From positions 558,001-622,000 of the forward strand of contig JARKIF010000023.1 of assembly GCA_029378245.1 (NCBI GenBank): a DNA stretch of 64,000 bases. The letters are read 5' to 3'. A model generated the notes under the pieces. That model worked only from the letters and a program-made list of their open reading frames with translations, did not search any database and was not told the DNA's origin. Below, in pieces: positions 10,989-19,875 of the stretch (position 1 is its first letter; every line of letters begins with the position of its first letter). Origin of the DNA: Roridomyces roridus. Taxonomy: Eukaryota > Basidiomycota > Agaricomycetes > Agaricales > Mycenaceae. Made by a program: the position numbers and the translations under genes.

Positions 10989-11640
10989 CGAGTCGACAGC
11001 AGCTTGGCGTACCCGTACCACCGGGTCTTCTACCTGGTAGGCGGCATTCTGAAACCAGCATGACGGTGAGTTTGTGACTCTAGAATTCTCGGAGTTCAGT
11101 ACTGATGGGTGCAGCTATCTCGAGCGACGAGCACTACACTTTCTGTGAACAGCACAGCTGGTGCTTGATGGTCGACGCTTGCTGTAACTTATTTTATCTA
11201 TTCCCCTGTATACGTATACGTAAGATACTTTCTGTTGAAATGACAGGATACTCGTTCCGTGTTGGGGTTAGCACGGCTTTGAGCGCGCCGCCGTCGCTCG
11301 ATCGTGGGATTAAAAACTAAAGCAACTTTGAATCCAGCGGATGCGGAATCGGCGCTGGAAGTGTAGCTTCCAAACCCTCTTTGGGCCGACCTCGACCCCG
11401 GCTTTAGCCTTCGGATCCCCTCGAGAGCGGCGTTTACGATTCCGGCGGCAAAAAGTAGTTGGTACAAACTGATCGCCGCCCAGACCCGTCGATCGGCTGT
11501 GTGGGCTTCCTCGGGCGCGTGTATTACGCCTGCCGAATAAGAGCAGTATATATGAACCCTGCTACATGCACGCTTCGCATCCGTCTACAAAGCTCAATAC
11601 CCCCTAATACCCCCCTCTCTGTCTTGCGGCTCGCTTCAAA
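10989..11640. other. Intergenic
   Basis: No gene supported. Open frames on both strands (for example 11198-11467 minus) lack recognisable features. The stretch just before 11641 would be the leader of the next gene. Confidence 0.3.
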
Positions 11641-12571
11641 ATGTACACATACGCTGACGCTGCCGTCTACACCCCGAGTCCCGTGGCGGCCTTCGGTACG
11701 TAACTCGTTAGCAAATACTTCCACTCAAACCCACGAAACAGTGTTCCTCCTCGTCGGATGTTGCCTGGGCGCATGGTTCTTCGTCGGATCTATGCCTGAC
11801 GGTAGTGTGGCGGGAAATAGGTCTCTGAAATTTACATCTGCAAATTAACCGGGTAAATTAGCAGCTAATTTACCGAGGTCGGCCGAGGGCCTGAAAATGG
11901 GGTGTAAATTACGGTCAAATTGACCAGGCTCGTGGAGGGTTTTGTGCAAGTTTTGTGGTCCCTTGGGGTTGATAATCCTGGTGTAAAAATGGTGTCTGAC
12001 GCTATCTGAGGTCTTCCTTGCGTCTGCCTCCCCAAAAGGTCCCCGGCTGGCTTCGGGACTGTGATGCCGGTGATCGGTGTCCACCCGATGTTGACCCGAA
12101 CCGCTGATGTCACGCGGGAATGAGCAGTTGGAACTCGGGAGTGGCTATTTGACTGCAGAGGTGGTTATTTGACGGGTAAAACAGGCCATTTTCACTGTTT
12201 GACTGGGTAAAATAGCTCAAATTTTCTCCCGGGGCTCTGCCCCGGACCCCTTCTATTTTACTGTCTTTTACAGGGTCAAATAGGGTCAAATAGGCCCGCT
12301 GCGCGGGCCGAGGTAAATTACCCCCATCAACTAGACCGGCAACCTATTTCACGCCACACTACCTGACGGAGAGTCTGACCCCAATGTGCTGTCTGAAATT
12401 GACGTTTACGTGTGGATGCCACGGCAGCGGCGGAGACGGGCGGTGAAATTCGGGACGCCCGTACCGGTTTCTAATTCGATGCAGTTCGGCGGAGGCGTCA
12501 AACAGGGTGACTGCGAGGCGGCTGTGAATTCGGACCCGGCGGAGGTGCCAACGTTGGATGATGAATCCTGA
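11641..12571 (+). pseudogene. Small membrane-protein gene split by a hAT-like insertion
   Basis: Exon 1 is 11641-11695, starting MYTYADAAVYTPSP. A 46-base intron (GTACGT..ACAG) leads to a second exon at 11742 coding a membrane helix, VFLLVGCCLGAWFFVG, and then MPDG. At that point a 559-bp element with an 8-base target duplication intervenes. Resuming after the second duplication copy at 12370 keeps the same frame to the stop at 12569, giving a 105-residue protein with a basic RQRRRRAV segment and an acidic C-terminus. No family is recognised. Without splicing of the insert the frame runs into the element and stops at 11848, so the gene is probably inactive unless the insert is removed as an intron. 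Confidence 0.6.
11803..12361. mobile_element. Non-autonomous hAT-like element with 8-bp target duplication
   Basis: The ends are inverted repeats, TAGTGTGGCG.GAAATAGGT, matching over about 20 bases with few mismatches. The outermost bases TAGTG fit the hAT consensus YARNG. A perfect 8-base duplication, CCTGACGG, flanks it at 11795-11802 and 12362-12369; eight bases is the hAT target size. Inside are smaller palindromes (GTAAATTAGCAGCTAATTTA near 11852) and repeated GGTCAAATAGG words, but no transposase. It interrupts the small membrane-protein gene described above. Confidence 0.85.
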
Positions 12572-12809
12572 TGCTCGAAATTGAAATGTTGAAGCTGGAG
12601 GTTGGTGAACGATATCGTTGATAGGTTCATTTGGTTGATTTCCGCTAGGAATTTTCTTGTTTCACGCATCATAGATGTATCAGTTCGTGGGCTGCATGTA
12701 CCGGGCACTCGAATATCAAAATCAACATCAAGACCGTCGGCGAACTCGTTAGCTGAAGGCTGTGTTGCCCCGTGTTAATCTCTGCATCGTACCACCACCA
12801 CAAAAGAGA

Positions 12810-14017
12810 ATGGCCCCCAAAATGAACCACTCTTTGATTCGTGAGCCCGGGCTTTGACGCAACACATTGCATCTCACTTCCTTGCAGTCCCTCCAGAACT
12901 ACTCGCAGAAATCTTTCATCTGTGCGATCCCGAGCTGTCGGATAGAAACGTCGACCTCTACCGCGCTTATCCGATGCATGAATTTCCCTGGGTTCTCACC
13001 CATGTGTGCCGCCTCTGGCGTGTAGCAGCGCTATCGACACCTCGGCTCTGGCGATCTCTCAAAGTCGATCTCAGTGTCTCCCGCACCGGGCTCCTTCGCA
13101 TGGTATCGCTCTTCCTCGAGCGCTCGTCACCCTGCCCAATAAAGCTGGAACTCAGTGCAGCTCGGATGATTCTCAACGCCCTCATCTTTGAACGCCTCAC
13201 CGCCACCTCGGAGCGCTGGGAGCATCTGAAAATCGTGGGCCCTATTGCGATCTTGAAGGCCCTGGACCCTGTACAGGGTCAACTTCCGTGGCTGCGGAGT
13301 ACCTTTTGCCAACGTATATCACCGTCAAGCGCCTCCTACCATCGACCTTTTTGTTGACGCACCTTCTCTCCCACGCGCCGTAAGCCCGTATGGCTCCGAT
13401 CTCTCGTACATCCTTCCGTGGCGGCAGTTACTGGAGTATACGGCGCAGATGAGTAGCTTCAAGTCTACTCTCGAGCGACTCGAGACCCTCGTCAACATCG
13501 TCACACTGGAGATGTTCATAAACGGGTCCAGGGACTCGGAGAGTACGACGGAGTTTTCCATGATCCATCTCCCGCATTTGCGGAGACTGTCACTTAGCTC
13601 AGCGACCGCTCACGTCGGTGGTGTAATCAACCACCTGCATCTCCCCGCACTCGAGTCCTTCAGGGTGGAAAACCGGGAACTACTCGATGGGACTCTCCTC
13701 CCGCCTTGGCATCAACTCCCCACCTCAAACATCTCATCCTCGGGGCCGGCCGCCTCTCGGACGACCTTCTCATCGGCCTTGCGCCGAGCGGCGAGTCCGA
13801 GCCGATCATACCACTTCTCACGACGATGGAGCTCTGCGATGGGGAATTCAACCAAAGTCTGCTTGTGGAGTTGGTTGAAGCGCGGGTTGCCTCGGGAGAG
13901 GGACCTTTCACACGCCTGATTTTCCCCCGGTATATGAGGTATCTGGAGGATGATTTCCTGTGTCGGTTGGATGCGCTGCAGGGTTTGGGGTTGGTCGTGG
14001 AGCGTTTGACGCGTTGA
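12810..14017 (+). CDS. F-box protein with two compensating frameshifts
   Basis: Exon 1 (12810-12840) codes MAPKMNHSLI. A 47-base intron follows and exon 2 starts at 12888 with an F-box-like helix, LPPELLAEIFHLCDPE, then WVLTHVCRLWRVAALSTPRLW, the usual fungal F-box core. The rest resembles the leucine-rich repeats of basidiomycete F-box proteins, which recruit substrates to SCF ubiquitin ligases. The frame breaks twice: near 13298 one extra base shifts into the frame coding VPFANVYHRQAPPTIDLF, and near 13690-13706 a one-base loss restores the first frame for ASTPHLKHLILGAGRLS to the stop. Between the shifts the original frame stops at 13357. The gene is therefore either a pseudogene or carries assembly indels. 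Confidence 0.7.
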
Positions 14018-14546
14018 GTACATGTACATGAGGAGTCGAACAATTCACAACACTTGCGTACGAGCTCAATCCAAACCCAATATACTTAATATGCACATGG
14101 AAACACAGCCGAACGCAAGGATTCTCGGTTGCCTTCGTGAACGAGTCGCCAAAATACTCCGTCGGGCAAGGTTCGGCTCCTCTCACGGACTATTTGGCGG
14201 CCTTTCATTTTTGCACCGTGCTGGGCCAGAATCGATTCGTGTTCCGTACAGTAATGCCAAATGATACAAGCAAGCTCTAAGTTCATGAAATAATAAGATG
14301 AGAATAAGGAGTGTGGTAGCGAGTAAGTAAGTACACAAATTATATGTGCGCTGTTCAATCGATTGGGAGTCATGACGAAGTGAAGTAGGTGCGTAAAAGG
14401 CGTGGTTCTCGAAGACGACTAGCGGCGAGAGGGTAGTATCGTGAAGTGGGGTATAATGGTGGGTAGGAGGTATAGTGCTCCAGGGTCGAAGCTGAGGAGT
14501 ACAAATAAGAGAAGAAGGGAAGAGGAGGATGATGATACGCACCAGC
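14018..14546. other. Intergenic between convergent genes
   Basis: Lies between the 3' ends of the F-box gene (plus) and the pheromone-like gene (minus). Open frames on the minus strand here show no recognisable features; an untranslated 3' region of either gene is likely. Confidence 0.3.
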
Positions 14547-14714
14547 TTATGCGATAACGCACATCCCAGCTGTCCCCTTGCTGCTATCATAATTGATAGT
14601 CTCGAGCTCGCCTGGCTCTTGAATGGCGGTGGAAGCCGGTGGGGGCTGCGACGATGGGGCAGCGGCTGAGGCGACGTATGCGACGGTGGAGAAGAGGGTG
14701 GTGAATGTGTCCAT
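14547..14714 (-). CDS. Mating-pheromone precursor-like CaaX peptide
   Basis: The single-exon gene codes 55 residues starting MDTFTTLFSTVAYV and ending INYDSSKGTAGMCVIA. CVIA is a CaaX box, the signal for farnesylation, cleavage of the last three residues and carboxymethylation. Basidiomycete pheromone precursors have this form: a short protein, an MDxFTT-type start, an S/P/A-rich middle, and an acidic cleavage region 10-16 residues before the cysteine (here around GELETINYD). The mature lipopeptide would be about 12-15 residues. The start is favoured over an in-frame upstream ATG at 14771 because it sits in ACCATGG and matches the family start. A TATA box lies about 85 bases upstream. No STE3-type receptor was found in the window, so a link to the B mating locus is inference. 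Other short farnesylated proteins remain possible. Confidence 0.75.
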   Translation of the reverse strand: MDTFTTLFSTVAYVASAAAPSSQPPPASTAIQEPGELETINYDSSKGTAGMCVIA

Positions 14715-14798
14715 GGTAGCGATGATGAAGGGGCGCGAAAAAGTGGGGCGGGGACGGATTTCGCAAGTCAAGTGGCTTCTGGACGTCGATCCGCGTCC

Positions 14799-14806
14799 TT
14801 TTTATA
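14799..14806 (-). promoter_or_regulatory. TATA box of the pheromone-like gene
   Basis: Minus-strand TATAAAAA, 85-92 bases upstream of the preferred start codon. Two ACAAT/ATTGT words (14838-14842 and 14861-14865), the core recognised by HMG-box mating regulators, lie just upstream. They are too short to be decisive. Confidence 0.4.
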
Positions 14807-14869
14807 CTTACCACGCCGCCTGGGCTCGAATTGGAATACAATGAGCAGACGGCAAGCGTTATTGTGTTG

Positions 14870-15723
14870 GAACTCGTTCCTGGGCCATCCCATCTTTCAC
14901 GGGGATAAAAATACAAAAGGAAGCGGGCGGCCGGGACAATAAGACTGATACGTCTTGCGAGGCGAAGACAATTGGAGGATCACGTGATGGTGAAGCAGGC
15001 TTCCGAAGCTCCGCCGATCATGTCCGAGCTGTCCGAGACAGGCGCACTGCACACAACAACGGATTGTGGCCAACGTGCCATTTGGGATCTGAATCGCTGA
15101 AGCACCTCGGATCAACTGAGTCCCAGTGATTGAGACTGATTGCGGGGCTCGTTCTTCCCGGCCATCAATGTATCATTGTTGCCATCAATCATGTCTGAAA
15201 AATCAACCTTCTTGAAAATCAAACAGAAGTGGGAAAGTGACGGAATAGGAGAGGTGCATTGGAACCAGTGTGCACCAGGCACCACTGTTGAAGCTTTGAC
15301 AGAAGGCCGACGTTTCAACGTTTGAGGCTTTACATCACCTCCTGTTGACCCAACATTGTTCCAGGGTATCAACCGATCATCTGTCACTTTGCCGCCCAAC
15401 ACGCGCAGTGCCATGGTCTCCGAAGAATTCTCGAAACCCATTCATGCGCCAGCATGCCACGACAGTGGTGGAAGCTGAATGAAACTCAGTCTCCTTTGAC
15501 CAACAACTCGAGAGCGGCGGGCAGGTGTCACCGTGACATAGCCGGAGGCGTAGCGATTACGAGCAAATGCCATCATAACATGGGAATTCTATTCAAGGAG
15601 AATGAATGAGTGGCTGTCGAAAAGACAGTTCTCATGCTTTGACTGATTCGGCGCCAATCCAGGGACTTCGCATTGCTGCCGACTCGATCCCTATCAGTGC
15701 CTCGTCGCTCTCTCCCCACCATC
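14870..15723. other. Intergenic
   Basis: Lies between the divergent pheromone-like gene and the TKL kinase gene. Open frames at 15112-15441 (minus) and 15140-15325 (plus) overlap and neither has recognisable features. No gene is claimed. Confidence 0.3.
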
Positions 15724-18700
15724 ATGGCTCTCTTCGATGTGGTGCATATCCTCACTGGAGTGACACCAGTCCCAGGGCTCCATGCAGCCTTCACGGTGTT
15801 CCAATTCATCCACTCCTCCGTCAGGCACATCCGAGCAAACCAGAAACAACTCGCCGTCTTGACGAATGCGATAGCACACCTATTGAAGACACTGCAGCAG
15901 GAGTTCGAGACCGAGAGGCTTGCGCTGGCGTCATGTGATCAGCCCTTGCAGACTCTTCTTCAGTGAGAGCTCATTTTATGAAGGAGAATCTTACAGTATT
16001 GACCCAACTGCAGGCTCCTCAATGACATCCACAAATTTGTCCAAGCCGAGAAACATCGCAGCTTCTTGACTGTGGTTCTGCATGCAGACTCCCGGGTCTC
16101 TACCATTGATATGTTCTATCATCGCATTGGCATAGCAAGCACTGCATTCCAGGTGTGTGGCTTGAAGACATTGGATTCTCATAATTGATTTTCCCCCCTC
16201 CTCCAGGTTTCGTCTTTGCTGAACATCCAACACATGCTTCACGACAACGAGCAGGCGCGCTTGGCCGATGTTTCTGATCTTTCGGAGCGGTTTGAGATGC
16301 TTGAGAAGAATCATGATGAACTACGGCAAGAACTCGGTGTGTGTTTTATTCCAGCGGTAATGCAATCGGCTCATATTTCCAGACATCAACCACAAGAACA
16401 TGGTTGCCATGATGGTTTCAATTGAGCGGCGGATGGAAAGCAACCGGGGTGATATTCTATTCGCACACACTGCAATATCTTGCCTCGACCAGTGGGCAGC
16501 ATATCAAGCTCGAGGACTGGATGATCTCGCCCTTTGATGTTGATATAAAAATGAAGATTGGAGCCGGTGGATTGTGTGTAACTAGGGATTTTTTCTTGAC
16601 CCAGCGCTCATCACAATTTTCCAGTGGCACTGTTTACAACGGCTCTCGGAATCACACAGAGGTGGCCATCAAGATGATTCATAATGAATCTGGGATCACT
16701 GCAGATGTTGCAGTAAGTTCAATTATGATATGTTCCAGACATCCTTCAGCTGAGCCTTCCATATGCTACGGCAGGAGATAGACGTCAGTGTACTGTCAGC
16801 TTTTCTGGCACATTTGCTGAGTACAGAACAGATCTGGATGACACTGCGGCATCCTAATATTCTCCAATTCCTTGGAGCAAATACAATGGATGACAAACCA
16901 TTTGTGGTCATGCCCCTGCTTCCCCACAATGCTCGGGAGTATCTTCGTGGCCGCCCTGACAGAGACCCACTGCTCATAGTGAGTGCCCCACCTTATCCAG
17001 TCTTTAACTGGCTGATGTGACCCAGCTCCGTGATATAACTCTTGGCCTTGAATATCTTCACGGGCGGAAGATCTGCCATGGGGATCTTAAAGGGGTGAGA
17101 ATATTACTGGTGGGACTTTCTGAGTGCTAAATGAGTCCCCTGCAGATCGATGTACTTGTTGAGGACTCTGGGCGCGGACTGCTCTGTGACTTTGGACTCA
17201 CACGCATCAAGGCAGATATCAACAGCCGCACCCGGAGCACAGAGAGCCCTACTGTGTCCGGCAGCCGCAACTGGATGGCTCCGGAGTTGTTGAAGGGCTC
17301 TCTTCCTAAGCCGCCGACGGATATCTATGCCTTTGGCATGACAATCTATGAGGTGCAAAGTTCCATATATCACAAAATAAATGGTGTTGATCACGAATTT
17401 AATAGTTATACACGGATCAAATCCCCCTCTACTCAGTGGCCTATGGAGATTTCTTTGAGCTGGTATACAAGCTTGATGTGCGCCCGGAACAGCCTGAGGA
17501 GGATGAGTTCCCTCGTTTTACCAGCAGCCTTTGGGAACTGGCAGAACGTTGCTGGCACAAGGATCCCCGCACCCGACCAACTGCACAGCAGATCCATGAT
17601 ATTATCAAGGTCCTCTTGATGTCCCAGAGTCGAGTGTCCATGGTTGAAAAACCACTCAATTTGGGAACTCCACCCTTGGCATATGTCATGAGATCTCCAA
17701 CTTCACTGCCCACTGCCCAGGATCAGGATACAGTGCCAGATCTGGAGTCTCCTTTGCCAAATCTGGGTCCAGAGCAAGCAAATTCAGAGACAGCAGCCCC
17801 ACCCTCGGTGAAAATCGAGCATGTCCAGGAGACACCTTCCATGACACTGGACATGGCAGAAACAGCGAAAACCTCTGCCATCGACGATGAGATCAACTTG
17901 CTCTGTGAGTCCTTCCCTACACCTCTGGTTGATCTTTCAGAGGTGGTCTGGCAGCCTGGACATCCAGCTGAGGTAGCCAAATATTCACCGGCTTCCCTTA
18001 CTGTCAACCCGTTGTCCCCTCCGCGCCCAGAGATGTCCGCTGCACCAGGTACTCCACAAACAGCAGTTTCTCCTTCCAGAATTGCTTACCCAAGCTCCCT
18101 CCCACTCCTCAGTCACTTTGGGAGGAACCTGTCTCCTTTGCTCCTTCCTCCCCTTCTGTTCAGAGACAGTCAATTTTCCTGGCGGATCTGGAAGGGCTTG
18201 ACCTTAGTCCTGTTATTTCTCGTCGACCAAGCCCTGTGATATCTCAGTCCATGCCTATGGACAAAGAATACACTGAAATGGAGCAGCCTTCAGGCAACAT
18301 TCCACCTGTGCAGGAGAATGAAATCAATTTTACAGAGGAAAACAACACACATGAAATTCAATCAGCTAACCAACCCATGGCTCCATGCACAGTAGAGTTG
18401 GCAATCCTTGAAGAGCTGGCCAGCATTGATCCGGATTTGAATCATACTTTGCATTGGATGTTGTGGGTATTTTCCTTCCAGATATTTTTGGCAGTGCAGT
18501 TGACAATTCTACAGAAAAAATGACATAACTGGTGTGCTTACTGAGACATTCACCACAAGGGAATGTCATTGGGGCAAAATGATTACAGTTGAACTTGTTC
18601 CCAATGGAGCGCAGATCCAGGTGACTGAGGAAAACAAGGAGGAGTTCATAAACCATCTTGTCTCCTACTGGCTCTCGCGACATGCGACTGAAGTTGCGGC

Positions 18701-19619
18701 ACTCAACGAACTTTTGAGCATTGACCCGAAACTCCACGACGAGTTGAAATGGATGTTGTATGTAACTCTACCTATGATTGGGTATAATTACTCATGCTGT
18801 GCCTCTAGGGAACACGAGATTACGTCGGCCGGGACAGACCAAGTTTTCACAACCACCGAGAAACAGTCTGGTGTGGCCATCAGCATTGATCTTGTCCCCG
18901 AAGGCTCCAAAATTGTGGTGACAGAGCAGAACAAAAGGGAATATGTCAACGAGATGATCTCACATCGCATGAACCAACACACGAGGGACAGAGCGACGTT
19001 GAGGGAGTTGGAAAATATTGATCAGGAACTTTATCATGAACTGACCTGGATGCTGTGAGTCCATTTATATTTGTGTCTTGCCCCGCTCACAGTCTTTCAG
19101 CGACACTGATATCACTGATGCACTGAAAGACTTGACATTCACAGTAACGAAGAAGCGGGCTGGAAAGGTGTTCTCCAAGGATCTGGTTCCCAATGGTCGC
19201 GACATCACTGTGACGGAAGACAACAAGCAAGAATATGTCAATGAGTTAGTCTCGCATCGTCTCATGGAACATGCACAAAGGGTTGAAACTGTCAACAATG
19301 TCAAATCAATTGATGTGAAGCTCCATCTGTCCCTGAAATCGATGATGTATGTTTGTCTTCTCAGAGCGAATGATCAAATCTGACCATTTCCTTTGCCAGG
19401 GAGAACAAAATCACGGGTATAATCGAGGGCGGATTCACCATCACGGACATACGCTCTGGGAAATTGGTTGAGCTCGTCCCAGATGGTCGCAACGTCACCG
19501 TGACGGAGGAAAACAAGCTCGAATTCATCGACGCCGTTGAGAAATACTTTCAAGGCTCACAGTCTGGCCGCCCCCAGCAGATTCAGAAGAAAAAATCCCG
19601 CAAATGGTACCACTTCTGA
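15724..19619 (+). CDS. TKL kinase with helical N-terminus and HECT-fragment array
   Basis: About fourteen exons, roughly 1,080 residues. Exon ends inferred: 15724-15962, 16014-16152, 16207-16336, 16383-16573, 16625-16712, 16775-16783, 16832-16978, 17026-17094, 17146-17352, 17406-18472, then the array exons. Residues 1-170 are helical (VLTNAIAHLLKTLQQEFE) and end in a coiled coil (LSERFEMLEKNHDELRQEL), like the HeLo/MLKL-type bundle plus brace. The kinase has IGAGGFGTVYNG, the VAIK lysine, HGDLKGIDVLV and DFG. The usual catalytic-loop Asn is Asp, and the HRD Arg is Gly as in many fungal TKL kinases. A long Ser/Pro linker follows, then four modules matching part of the HECT N-lobe. Odd points: a one-base shift near 16443, a frame change near 18080 (intron 17973-18079 or an indel), and a 9-base micro-exon. 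It may be a diverging or damaged member of an expanded family. Confidence 0.75.
18386..19619 (+). repeat. Tandem HECT N-lobe fragment modules, one per exon
   Basis: Exons 18515-18757, 18809-19054 and 19101-19346 are 243, 246 and 246 bases, and a last partial one is 19400-19619. A half module precedes them at 18386-18472. Each codes DIT...TFT....G......LVPNG..I.VTE.NK.E(Y/F)..., then ...IDPKLHDELKWML. This corresponds to the HECT segment around the conserved VTxxNKxEY and WxLEN motifs. Every intron is 42-53 bases, in phase 2, and cuts the same codon after W-M or its equivalent. The catalytic cysteine lobe is absent, so no ligase activity is expected from these pieces. Successive exon duplication is the simplest origin. 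Confidence 0.8.
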
Positions 19620-19875
19620 AGGGATAAATACTTTTATTGTAGACTAAGTAGTGGTCACGTGTTTTGGTTGCGGTTATTGCAGTACAGTACCCAATGGCCA
19701 ACGGGTTCCCATCCTAATACTCTGAATCAAGAGTTGGTCAAGTGGTGGTCCAATCGTTCCGCAGGTGCGACCATGGGTTGCACATTGCATGAACCGAGAA
19801 AATCCATTTATTGATTATGTATACCACCAGGTTGCATTCCTATATAGGACCATGATGTCAGCAGCCATCTACAAC

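Noticed and set aside
13280..13720. Programmed ribosomal frameshifting in the F-box gene
   Set aside because: No slippery heptamer with a downstream structure is evident, and two opposite shifts are more simply explained by indels.
14086..14590. Minus-strand frames downstream of the pheromone-like gene
   Set aside because: They have no second CaaX end, no signal peptide and no family match.
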